Positions 16,950 to 24,294 of a DNA stretch of 32,862 bases are shown here, in pieces (the stretch's first letter is position 1; every line of letters begins with the position of its first letter). The notes beneath the pieces are model-generated. The model saw only the letters and a program-made list of their open reading frames with translations, did no database searches and was not told the origin of the DNA. The position numbers and the translations under genes were made by a program. This DNA is from Deltaproteobacteria bacterium UBA2221 (GTDB taxonomy: Bacteria; Desulfobacterota; Syntrophorhabdia; Syntrophorhabdales; WCHB1-27). The stretch covers positions 2,415 through 35,276 of the forward strand of contig DCUF01000078.1 in NCBI GenBank assembly GCA_002328485.1. The letters run 5' to 3'.

Positions 16950-18648
16950 CAAGCTCTCCTAAAAGGTCCTCTAATAGAAATGGGCGGCCGTCATATTTGT
17001 TGATCGTGGCGCTGCACGAAAACCCAGTTTCAGCCTTTAGCAGTCTCGCAAACTGGGAAGTAGCGTTCTGTTCCACGCAGACGGTCCGCCTCGCCTTTCT
17101 CAGTATGGCCAGGTAATCGAATTTTTCCGTCCCTGGAAAGGGATACAGTTCCGTAAAATGGAGCATCGCCGCACCCTGCTCCTGCAGCCTTTCCGTTGCC
17201 TCTCTCAACACGCCGTACTGGGAGCCCCAGGCAATAAAGACCGTTTGGGCATCGGGATTGCCGTAAAGGACGGGGGGCGCAATTTCGGCCCTGAGAAGGG
17301 GCAGCTTTCTGTAGAGCCGCTTTTCTATCATGCCCCTTCGGGTCTCGGCATCCTCGATAAGGTGTCCCTCCTCGTCATGCTCGTCACTGTCGGCCACAAC
17401 AGGGTGCGGCCCGTCTCCGGGCACGGCGAAGGGAGAAATCCCGGTGTCCGTGAAGGCGTACCGCTTATACTCGGGAAGAGATGAATACGCCTCACCCCTG
17501 ACCCTGTAGTCCGTGTACGGAAGCCGCGAAAGATCAAATCCTCCATAGGTCCATTGGGTGTCAGCCAGATACTGATCGGTGAGGATTATGGCGGGGACCT
17601 GGTACTTGTGAGACAGTTCAAAGGCCTTGTTGGTAAGGTATACAGCCTGCTCCGGTGAGCCGGGGGCAAATACGATCCTGGGGAACTCACCATGGGCCGC
17701 ATAAAGGGCAAAGAGAAGATCCCCCTGTTCCGTCCTGGTGGGAAGACCGGTGGCAGGGGCCGGACGCTGTCCCAGCGCAATCACGACGGGGGTTTCGGTC
17801 ATGGCTGCAAGGGAGAGGCCTTCTACCATGAGGGCAAAACCTCCACCTGCGGTCCCCGTCATAGAGCGCACACCGGCAAAACAAGCACCCAGGGCCATGT
17901 TTATCGCTGCAATCTCGTCCTCCGCCTGCTCTACCAGAATTCCGTACTGATCGCTCTTGCTCGCCATATAGTTCAGTATCCCCGTAGACGGGGTCATCGG
18001 GTAGGCGGCGTAGAACTTACAGCCCGACATGACGGCGCCCACACCGATGGCGGCGTTGCCATCGATCAACAGTAAGGGCTTTCCCACGGCCGCAGCGGAG
18101 AAGGCGCAGCGGGTACAGTGATGCCTCGCAAACTCGTGTCCCCGGCGGGCGGCCACGATGTTTTGCCGGATGACTGCATCCCCCTTCTTTGCGAAGGACC
18201 CTTTGAGCACGTCCTCAAAAATGGTCAGCTCCACACCGAGCATACCGAGCACGGCGCCCGTTGCCACGGTGTTGGCCATAATCTTGCTGCCCCCATCCTC
18301 CGTAGCTATCTCCACCGAGGGGACGTTGAAGAATTCGGGGCCATCATAGGTCTGTCCCAGGATTGCCGAATCGTAGACGATGATCCCTGACGCGGTGAGA
18401 TTCTCTTGATCATTGGTAATACTTGGCCTATCGAGGGCAATGACGATATCGATGGGCCTTCGGGAGGCCATTATAGGCCTGTCGGAGAAGCGTATCTGGA
18501 AAAAGTTGTGGCCGCCCCTGACGCGGGACTCGTAGTCTTGGTGGATAAAAACGTGATAGCCGGCCCGGGCGAACACCCTCGCCAAACCGTCTCCGATGGT
18601 CTGAATACCTTGGCCCGCCTGACCGCCTATCTTTATGGTGTAGTCCAG
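16933..18648 (-). CDS. korA: 2-oxoacid:ferredoxin oxidoreductase, fused gamma-alpha subunit, apparent CTG start
   Basis: A 571-residue subunit. The gamma domain (about 1-185) begins with the family motif KIGGQAGQGIQTIG. The alpha domain has AAYPMTPSTGILNY, QAEDEIAAINMALGA and MTGTAGGGFALM. The length fits fused KorA proteins. The start is odd. The conserved first strand and glycine loop lie upstream of the first TTG (18585), and no ATG, GTG or TTG occurs in frame between the preceding stop and the motif. AGGAGG (18660-18655) is followed after six bases by CTG at 18648, which I take as the start. The first residues are then MDYTIKIGGQ, as expected for the family. It lies 70 bases after the radical SAM gene and overlaps korB. 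Confidence 0.9.
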   Translation of the reverse strand: MDYTIKIGGQAGQGIQTIGDGLARVFARAGYHVFIHQDYESRVRGGHNFFQIRFSDRPIMASRRPIDIVIALDRPSITNDQENLTASGIIVYDSAILGQTYDGPEFFNVPSVEIATEDGGSKIMANTVATGAVLGMLGVELTIFEDVLKGSFAKKGDAVIRQNIVAARRGHEFARHHCTRCAFSAAAVGKPLLLIDGNAAIGVGAVMSGCKFYAAYPMTPSTGILNYMASKSDQYGILVEQAEDEIAAINMALGACFAGVRSMTGTAGGGFALMVEGLSLAAMTETPVVIALGQRPAPATGLPTRTEQGDLLFALYAAHGEFPRIVFAPGSPEQAVYLTNKAFELSHKYQVPAIILTDQYLADTQWTYGGFDLSRLPYTDYRVRGEAYSSLPEYKRYAFTDTGISPFAVPGDGPHPVVADSDEHDEEGHLIEDAETRRGMIEKRLYRKLPLLRAEIAPPVLYGNPDAQTVFIAWGSQYGVLREATERLQEQGAAMLHFTELYPFPGTEKFDYLAILRKARRTVCVEQNATSQFARLLKAETGFSCSATINKYDGRPFLLEDLLGELDAHLG

Positions 18649-18654
18649 GGAAAC

Positions 18655-18660
18655 CCTCCT
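18655..18660 (-). promoter_or_regulatory. Ribosome binding site that fixes the CTG start of korA
   Basis: A perfect AGGAGG lies six bases upstream of CTG 18648. No standard start codon is available in frame at a workable distance, so this site is the main argument for initiation at CTG. Confidence 0.65.
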
Positions 18661-18718
18661 TGAAAGAACTTATCCAGAATGTAAAGCCTGCGCAAAAGCC
18701 TGTCAAGGCGGGAAATCC

Positions 18719-19756
18719 TTACAGAAAGCACTGTGGATCCGTATCGAGATAGCCTTCTTGCTCGCTTTTTGAGCAGGCGTGGGCAATAGCCCTGCAACCG
18801 CGACAGAGCGTCCACCGTTCACACCCTCCGCACTTACCTCTATAGGCATTTCGGTCCCTCAGCCGATTGAGCACGGGGGATGTTGCCCAGATTTCCCGAA
18901 GATTGTCTTTCACAACGTGGCCGATGGGAATCGGAAGTCTGCGGCAAGGTACGATGGTTCCGTCCGACAGAAAGGTCATACCGGAAACCGCCACGGCACA
19001 GCCTGACAGGGCAAGGCCGGAGGCAGGATCTATGTGCCCTCCCCCTTGCATCTGGGAGGCGATGGGGTCTCCTATGACGATCTCCAGATCGCCCGTAGTC
19101 ATGGAGGAAAGCTGCGAGTAGACAGACCGCAGGCCCTCTGAATCGAGCATCTGGCCGGACAAAGCCCCTCCCCGTCCAGCGGGCACCAGCCTAGCAAACC
19201 CCAGCCTCCTGGCCCCGCAACCCCTCGCTATCGCCGCCAGATCCGTTATATACCCGGCGTTTAATTGGGAAAGGGTGGTATTGAGCGTGACCAATAGCCC
19301 TGACGAGACGAGATGCCGGACCCCCTTCATGGCCCTCGCGAAGCTCCCTCTTCCACGGATTCTATCGTGGATATGCTCCGGCCCCTCCAGGCTCACCTGT
19401 ACACCTGCGGCTCCGCTTTCCGCTGTCCGTAAGGCTATCTCTCTGGTGACCAGGGTGCCGTTCGTCAGGATATAGAAGAGGGCTTCCCCTTCACGGATCT
19501 TTTTCAGTATTTCGAAGAGATCGCTTCTCAGATACGGCTCGCCGCCGGTCACGTTGTAGGAAAGGCTGAAGGCGATGTCATAGGCGGCGCTCCATCCCGC
19601 TACCATCTCGGCAACCTCTCCTATGACGGTCTCGATTTGATCGAACGGAAGCTCGGGGACCTTGGAACCCCTCTGGTAACAGTGGAGACATCGGAGATTG
19701 CATCGCTCGGTCAGATGCCACTGGATGAAAAACTCGAAGACGTTACCTGTGGTCAC
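18719..19756 (-). CDS. Radical SAM/SPASM domain protein
   Basis: A 345-residue radical S-adenosylmethionine enzyme. The SAM cluster motif CNLRCLHC is near residue 20, followed by NVTGGEPYLR (GGEP motif) and VQVSLEGP. The C-terminal SPASM domain supplies more cysteines for auxiliary clusters: a Cys before GMTFLSDGTIVPC, CGGCERWTLCRGC and a final DPQC. Such proteins usually modify ribosomal peptides or proteins, or make cofactors, and the layout resembles PqqE-like and selenobiotic-type peptide maturases. No precursor peptide is visible nearby, so the substrate is open. The start is GTG 19756 with AAGGAGG seven bases upstream; longer ATG starts (19825, 19804) lie before the predicted transcription start. 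The gene heads the korA-korB unit. Confidence 0.9.
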   Translation of the reverse strand: MTTGNVFEFFIQWHLTERCNLRCLHCYQRGSKVPELPFDQIETVIGEVAEMVAGWSAAYDIAFSLSYNVTGGEPYLRSDLFEILKKIREGEALFYILTNGTLVTREIALRTAESGAAGVQVSLEGPEHIHDRIRGRGSFARAMKGVRHLVSSGLLVTLNTTLSQLNAGYITDLAAIARGCGARRLGFARLVPAGRGGALSGQMLDSEGLRSVYSQLSSMTTGDLEIVIGDPIASQMQGGGHIDPASGLALSGCAVAVSGMTFLSDGTIVPCRRLPIPIGHVVKDNLREIWATSPVLNRLRDRNAYRGKCGGCERWTLCRGCRAIAHACSKSEQEGYLDTDPQCFL

Positions 19757-19792
19757 GCGGTTCCCTCCTTGTCCCCGTCTCCCTTCTGCCCT

Positions 19793-19821
19793 ATTGTAAG
19801 ACATGGGAGGGGGTTTATGAA
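19793..19821 (-). promoter_or_regulatory. Promoter of the radical SAM-korA-korB unit
   Basis: Minus-strand TTCATA (19821-19816) and TACAAT (19798-19793) are 17 bases apart. The predicted transcript begins about 30 bases before GTG 19756, which supports that start. Confidence 0.45.
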
Positions 19822-19894
19822 CCAAGATTTCACCTCGGAACGGCGATCTCCTGCAATCTCCGTGGGGCGTTCGCCTTTACCTGCCCCGATGTCA

Positions 19895-19922
19895 TTGACA
19901 AGTCGCAGAAATGGGTTAAACT
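19895..19922 (+). promoter_or_regulatory. Promoter of the second flavin reductase gene
   Basis: A perfect -35 TTGACA (19895-19900) is followed after 16 bases by TAAACT (19917-19922, four of six matches). It diverges from the radical SAM promoter. Confidence 0.45.
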
Positions 19923-19977
19923 CAGATCAAGGTGTTCTCGAAATGATGGGCAATCCTATGAAAAGGGGGTAATGATT

Positions 19978-20463
19978 ATGGTTAGCGAAAAGACTCGAGT
20001 AAGTCGTATCATGCCATGTTCAGTCAACCTCTTAACCGTTGCTTCAAAAACCGAGCGGGATGCCATGACGGCCGGCGCAATGTTTATCTCCGAGGACCCT
20101 CCCCTCTTTGTGGTAAGCGTTCAGAAGGGGATACTCACCCATCGCCTGATAGAAGAAACCGGTCAGTTTGTCCTCAACGTTGCCTCGACAGAACAGACAG
20201 GGCTTGCAAAACAACTGGGGCACGAAAAGGTGGGGGATAAGTTCAGGGAATTTGGTATAGCGACGGGGATCGCAAGGGTCGTTCAAGCACCCACCATCAT
20301 CGGGTCTTTCGCCAGCATCGAGTGCAAGGTCGTAACGTCATTACCGGCCGCCAATTTTACGGTATATGTGGTAGAGGCCGTCGAATTCACGGTTAACGAG
20401 GATCTCTCGCCCCTCGTATGGGATCTCAACCGATACTACGGGTTGGGAAAGGAAATGAAATAG
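19978..20463 (+). CDS. Flavin reductase family protein
   Basis: A 161-residue stand-alone FMN-binding split-barrel protein, homologous to the N-terminal domain of the rubredoxin fusion at 15193 but without rubredoxin. Typical features are a PCSVNLLTVAS start, EDPPLFVVSVQKGILTHRLI, a central region with GTGIARV-like spacing and the C-terminal ECKVVTSLPAANFTVYVVEAVEF. It probably reduces flavin with NAD(P)H or carries electrons; the partner is unknown. ATG 19978 has GGGGG eight bases upstream at good distance, while ATG 19972 is only two bases from it. The gene diverges from the radical SAM-KOR unit, so the two may respond to the same redox conditions. Confidence 0.87.
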   Translation: MVSEKTRVSRIMPCSVNLLTVASKTERDAMTAGAMFISEDPPLFVVSVQKGILTHRLIEETGQFVLNVASTEQTGLAKQLGHEKVGDKFREFGIATGIARVVQAPTIIGSFASIECKVVTSLPAANFTVYVVEAVEFTVNEDLSPLVWDLNRYYGLGKEMK

Positions 20464-20851
20464 TCTGGCCATTGGATGCCATGCCCGGTCCGCACAAGTT
20501 CAGTGTTTTCTTGTGCGAAAATGCCGCAAGAGGTTCTCCTATCAGTGGGCCGTGGTCTGCAACGGAAGGATCTCGTCCCGACGGTCCTTCCCGGCAGAAG
20601 ATCAGGGAAGCCTTTCCCTGATCTTCTGCCGGGCCTCTATCCCCGATCCCGTGGACAACGACGGGCAGGAGGCAGCCTGAAGAGGAATGGCGGCATAGCC
20701 TCGTCTCCCTCATCCCTGTGATTCATCCCCTTGTTTATGGCACAGCCATGTAACAACACTTCTCCGCGTCCGTTTTGTATGTTATGTTATCATGACTTTG
20801 TTAGGGCCATCATACGGGGCACGACGAGGGGCATCCTGAGAGGGTAAAACG
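20464..20851. other. Intergenic stretch with a perfect hairpin
   Basis: No gene is recognised in these 388 bases. The striking element is the 20-bp inverted repeat listed separately. The last 100 bases before the response regulator gene are AT-rich (around 20776-20792) and probably contain its promoter, but no clear -35/-10 pair can be assigned. Confidence 0.4.
20590..20633. repeat. Perfect 20-bp inverted repeat with 4-base loop
   Basis: Bases 20590-20609 are the exact reverse complement of 20614-20633, with only GCCT between. No T-tract follows on either strand, so it is not a classical intrinsic terminator. It lies 127 bases after the flavin reductase stop. It may stabilise the mRNA end, act with Rho, or be one copy of a dispersed palindromic element. 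Confidence 0.85.
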
Positions 20852-21622
20852 ATGGGGAAAAAGGTATTGGTTGTAGACGACGAGTCTTCTCTGCGGCGTA
20901 TGGTCGCTTTCGCTTTGATGCAGAGGGGATATGAACCGGAGCTGTGTGAGACCGGGATGAAGGGATTGCAGGCCCTCGAGGCCTCTAAAAGGGAGAATAC
21001 CCCCCTCGATTTCGCCATCGTCGATGTTCGCCTGCCTGATATGGATGGTCTGGACCTGTTGAAGGCCATCAAGGCCGACTATCCGACCATTCCTGTGGTG
21101 ATTATTACCGGCCATGGAAGAGAACAGATTTCCGACGAGGTAACGCATGCCGATGCCTTTCTGGAAAAGCCCTTTGATATGGATGAACTCGCAAAAATTC
21201 TCGACGAGATGCCCGAGCCGAAGACACAGGACCTACCAAAGGGACGGATAGAGGTCACCGAGACCTATAGCGCCTATGTCCTGGTAACCCTCAATCCGGA
21301 CATAAACCTTATGGACGTCTACCGCAAACTGATCAAGACTGAAAAGGTCGTCTTTTGCGATGCCGTCAGGGGTGAGGACCTGATGGCCTTAGTACAGGCA
21401 GAGAGCCCTGAGAAGATCAAGGCTGTGATAGAGGAAGGGATCAAGGCCATCGAAGGGGTGGCGGACGTGGCGTCCCTTAACGTCGATGCCCCTCTTACAG
21501 CAGACAATGTTGCCGATATCATTGCAGCCGTCGACGAAGCTGGCGGAACCGAAAACACAAAACTGCGCAGCCGCCTCGTCATGGGCCTCATCGACTTTCT
21601 CGATGTCTTGCGTGATCGGTAG
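20852..21622 (+). CDS. Response regulator with one Lrp/AsnC-type ligand-binding (RAM) domain
   Basis: A 256-residue protein. Residues 1-118 are a complete receiver domain: acidic pair Asp9/Asp10, phospho-acceptor Asp58 in IVDVRLPDMDG, Thr86 in VVIITGHG and Lys106 in LEKPFD. Residues about 140-203 have the alpha-beta pattern of the RAM effector domain of Lrp/AsnC proteins (AYVLVTLNPD, then AVRGEDLMALVQAESPEKIK, then GVADVASLNVDAP). The C-terminal 50 residues are helical. There is no DNA-binding helix-turn-helix. The RAM loop that reads GGEYDL in the neighbouring paralogue is two residues shorter here (GEDL), so ligand binding may be altered. The second paralogue starts 64 bases downstream and the receiver domains are closely similar, pointing to tandem duplication. 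AGAGGG precedes the ATG. The output mechanism is unknown. Confidence 0.85.
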   Translation: MGKKVLVVDDESSLRRMVAFALMQRGYEPELCETGMKGLQALEASKRENTPLDFAIVDVRLPDMDGLDLLKAIKADYPTIPVVIITGHGREQISDEVTHADAFLEKPFDMDELAKILDEMPEPKTQDLPKGRIEVTETYSAYVLVTLNPDINLMDVYRKLIKTEKVVFCDAVRGEDLMALVQAESPEKIKAVIEEGIKAIEGVADVASLNVDAPLTADNVADIIAAVDEAGGTENTKLRSRLVMGLIDFLDVLRDR

Positions 21623-21686
21623 GACTGACTGAAGGCAAATAGATCCATCGATACTGATGAGAATATATCTATAAAGGAGTCACACC

Positions 21687-22691
21687 ATGGAGAAAAAGAT
21701 TCTGGTAATCGATGACGAGGATTCTCTTCGCCGGACAGTGGGCTTCGGTCTGATGCAGAGAGGATATGAGCCCGAGCTGTGTGAGGATGGTCTGAGCGGA
21801 TTGCAGACCCTTTGGGAGCACCGGAGAACCAACGCCCCTCTCGACTGCGCTGTTGTCGATATTCGTCTACCCGATATCGATGGGCTGAAGCTGCTGAAGG
21901 TCATAAGGTTCAGCTATCCCGGTCTTCCCGTTGTGATCATCACAGGCCACGGCAACGAGGAGATAGCAAGAGAAGCTACAAGCGCAGACGGGTATCTTGA
22001 GAAACCCTTCGATATGGATGAGCTCACCAAGCTAATCGAATCCATACCGGAGGCAAAGATTGCCCACTTCCCTACCCCGGTCCATGCGGCTGCCCAGGCC
22101 TACAATGCCTACGCCCTGGTAAGTCTCGAACCCACGGCCAACCTCATGGAGGTATACCGCAAGCTCTATTTTTCAGACAATATGGTTTACTGTGACGCCG
22201 TCAGAGGCGGTGAATACGACCTGATCGTGCTTCTCCAGGCTGAATCCCCGGAAAAGGTGACAACCGTGATCGACGAACAGATCAAGAATACCCCTGGCGT
22301 TGCAGACGTTGTGACCCTAAACATCGAGCCGCCGGTCTTTGCCGAAACGGTCGTCGAAATCATCGGGGCAGCCGATAAAGCCTTGGGCCGCAAGGGCCAG
22401 GAAGAAATCTATGGCCGTTCGAGGGAAGGGGCAACCTCCTACGTGATGCTTGAGATCGAAAAGGGAAAGCTTCAGAGTATCTACCCCGCCCTGTACATCA
22501 ACGAGAACGTGGTCTACAGTGACTATACCACGGGCAAGTACGATATCGTGATGCTCCTGAAGGGAACCAGTTTCTCAGATGTGGACGAGGTTATTAAGAC
22601 GAAAATCAAGACCCTGGACGGGGTTCTCCGGGTCACGGAATGGCCGATCGTTGCCCTCTCTCGACATGTGAGTATGACACCTGAGCCCTAG
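21687..22691 (+). CDS. Response regulator with two Lrp/AsnC-type ligand-binding (RAM) domains
   Basis: A 334-residue paralogue of the gene just upstream. The receiver domain (1-118) is intact, with Asp9/Asp10, Asp58 in VVDIRLPDIDG, Thr86 and Lys106. Two RAM-like domains follow: residues about 140-205 (AYALVSLEP, then RGGEYDLIVLLQAES, then GVADVVTLNIEPP) and about 251-325 (SYVMLEIEKG, then TTGKYDIVMLLKG, then GVLRVTEWPIVAL). Both keep the G-x-YD loop that lies at the ligand pocket and dimer interface in Lrp proteins. No DNA-binding or enzymatic domain is present. A protein that joins a phosphorylation switch to two small-molecule sensors might act as an integrator through protein contacts; this is inference. 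AAAGGAG precedes the ATG. The hybrid kinase at 24798 is a possible phosphodonor. Confidence 0.87.
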   Translation: MEKKILVIDDEDSLRRTVGFGLMQRGYEPELCEDGLSGLQTLWEHRRTNAPLDCAVVDIRLPDIDGLKLLKVIRFSYPGLPVVIITGHGNEEIAREATSADGYLEKPFDMDELTKLIESIPEAKIAHFPTPVHAAAQAYNAYALVSLEPTANLMEVYRKLYFSDNMVYCDAVRGGEYDLIVLLQAESPEKVTTVIDEQIKNTPGVADVVTLNIEPPVFAETVVEIIGAADKALGRKGQEEIYGRSREGATSYVMLEIEKGKLQSIYPALYINENVVYSDYTTGKYDIVMLLKGTSFSDVDEVIKTKIKTLDGVLRVTEWPIVALSRHVSMTPEP

Positions 22692-22767
22692 CCGGCAGAT
22701 CGTCCTGAGGGAGCCCGACTGGATCATCGAGCTGCAGGAGGGTCGTCATGATGTGCAGCGAGACCTT

Positions 22768-23643
22768 TCACTGATCGTCAGGACCCTGCCCACTTGGTAT
22801 CGAAGCTGGGGCAGTCGATACTGTCAAAACCAAAGAGGTGGGGGTCCTGACAAATGACTGATGCGAGAAGATATAGAAGACGTAATCGTGGGTCTCTTTC
22901 GGGATGTCCTTCCTGGCAAGGAGTTTCCAGAAATTTCTCTCTCGCGGGCTTTGCGGCATTTTCTGAAGGGTTGGGACAATATTCCCTTCGCCCCAATTGT
23001 ACGATGCTAGAACGAGAAGTCCCGAGGCCTCGGCCTCGCTCGTGTTGAAGTCCCTTAAGTAGTTGCCGGCAGCAACCGCGGCCTTTTCCAAATAAAAACG
23101 ATCGTCCAGGGGGTCCTGGGAAGCCGTTTCGTACATGGGACCGGGTTCAAGGCCATAGGTATGGGCGGTAAGGGTTATGAACTGCCAAATCCCTTTGGCA
23201 TAGCCACAGCGGGTATTGGGGCCCACGGCACTCTCGAAGGCCCTCATAAACATCATGGTCTGATCGCCGACTTCTTCGCCCTTTTTCTTACTGAAGTAGT
23301 GCTGAATGATCTGGGTCTCAGACAAGAAGGTCGAGGCGGTCGGCTTTTCTTCAGGGATAATCCTCTCCTGAACCACTACGGAGATGATAGGCCCTTGCCC
23401 TCCGAGCTGGACTTCCGACGTGCCGTACAACGGCACCTTTTCTATCTTCTCCCCATCCACATAGGTGCCATTGGCGCTGCCCAGATCTCTCACCATCCCA
23501 TGCTGGCCGTCGAACTCCACCACTGCGTGCTTTCTGCTCACCCAATCGTCCGGTATCTGAAGGTCACAGCCCGACCCCCGGCCGATGACAAAGGTTTCCG
23601 CAAACTTGAATTCCTTGCCGTTTACCTTGACCAACAATGGCAT
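22768..23643 (-). CDS. FHA domain fused to lytic transglycosylase-like (SLT) domain
   Basis: A 291-residue fusion. Residues 1-92 form a forkhead-associated domain that binds phosphothreonine peptides, with the conserved GRGSGCDLQIPD, SRKHA and GSANGTYV segments. Residues about 125-260 match SLT lytic transglycosylases of the MltD type: Glu137 in the ES motif, GYAKGIWQFITLTAHTYGL, DPLDDRFYLEKAA, ASYNWGEGNI and KETHDYVFY. SLT enzymes normally act on periplasmic peptidoglycan, yet no signal peptide or membrane segment precedes the FHA domain, and FHA partners are cytoplasmic. The protein may be exported by another route or may use the SLT fold for another purpose. It converges on the response regulator genes with a 76-base gap. 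The start has a weak GGAAAG upstream. Confidence 0.82.
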   Translation of the reverse strand: MPLLVKVNGKEFKFAETFVIGRGSGCDLQIPDDWVSRKHAVVEFDGQHGMVRDLGSANGTYVDGEKIEKVPLYGTSEVQLGGQGPIISVVVQERIIPEEKPTASTFLSETQIIQHYFSKKKGEEVGDQTMMFMRAFESAVGPNTRCGYAKGIWQFITLTAHTYGLEPGPMYETASQDPLDDRFYLEKAAVAAGNYLRDFNTSEAEASGLLVLASYNWGEGNIVPTLQKMPQSPRERNFWKLLARKDIPKETHDYVFYIFSHQSFVRTPTSLVLTVSTAPASIPSGQGPDDQ

Positions 23644-23739
23644 CGGCTGCTTTCCGCTTGTCTTCCATGGCGCTACACCCGGAGAGAGGGGCGCCAGGAG
23701 AGCCTATCGATTACCGACATCGCCGCCTGATATTCAGTT

Positions 23740-23769
23740 TTCATAGGGAAATTATGCTTGACACGTCAA
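23740..23769 (-). promoter_or_regulatory. Candidate promoter of the FHA-SLT gene
   Basis: On the minus strand TTGACG (23769-23764, five of six matches) is followed after 18 bases by TATGAA (23745-23740, four of six). It lies about 100 bases before the ATG. Confidence 0.4.
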
Positions 23770-23770
23770 G
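23757..23770. promoter_or_regulatory. Operator-like palindrome
   Basis: CTTGAC and GTCAAG form a perfect inverted repeat separated by two bases. It covers the -35 box of the FHA-SLT promoter, which is where a repressor would bind. Confidence 0.3.
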
Positions 23771-24294
23771 GAATGTTCCAAAGGCGCTGAGCGGGGATAC
23801 ATAGGCGAAACACAAGAGGGAATCAGTGTTGAGAAACGGTCCGGAGCATTGTTCAAAGGTTATTCCTTTTTGCATGGCCTCCTCGGCCCTGCCATTCCTC
23901 CGCGCACCTTTCTTAGGGCCCTTCTACCACCCCTTGGTAAGTCCTCCTTTTATTTGCCTGCAGCGCCATTCATGACGATGGTCTCTACTTCCGCAGCCAC
24001 GTGGGGAGACATGGGTGCCCGGCAGAGACGGCTTACGTCACACGTCCTCGGCATGCAACTACCGTGCACGTTCCAGTCGCCCCGACCAACCGGACCGGCG
24101 ACCCATCCTCCGAGTTTGCTGGGGGCGGGTGGTCACCGTAAGCCCTCCGCCTTATGCTGCACTTGAGGAACGGCGGACCTGCGGGAAATCGGGAATCAAT
24201 CATGGACAATGTTCCAATCAGCTCCTCAGAGACGGGTTGATTTTCATTGTCACGAACAGATAAGTATGAGAAAAGAGATTAACGGAGGTGCGGC

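Larger units (their letters stand above)
23644..24294. other. Long intergenic stretch
   Basis: These 651 bases contain no gene I recognise. The left end carries the promoter and palindrome listed separately. A 60-codon open frame on the minus strand (24132-23950) lacks a ribosome binding site, as does its inner 34-codon ATG frame from 24054. The last 50 bases form the leader of the yjbQ gene. A degraded gene or an untranslated RNA cannot be excluded. Confidence 0.35.

Noticed and set aside
20044..20286. Minus-strand frame opposite the second flavin reductase
   Set aside because: It is antisense to a protein with clear family features and has no supporting signals.
23950..24150. Selenocysteine reading of the in-frame TGA in the cryptic minus-strand frame
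   Set aside because: There is no obvious SECIS-like hairpin just after the TGA, no start codon with a ribosome binding site upstream and no homologous peptide. It is kept only as a note on the gap.
23849..24166. 105-codon plus-strand frame in the long gap
   Set aside because: It has no ribosome binding site, an unusual composition and no known domain.
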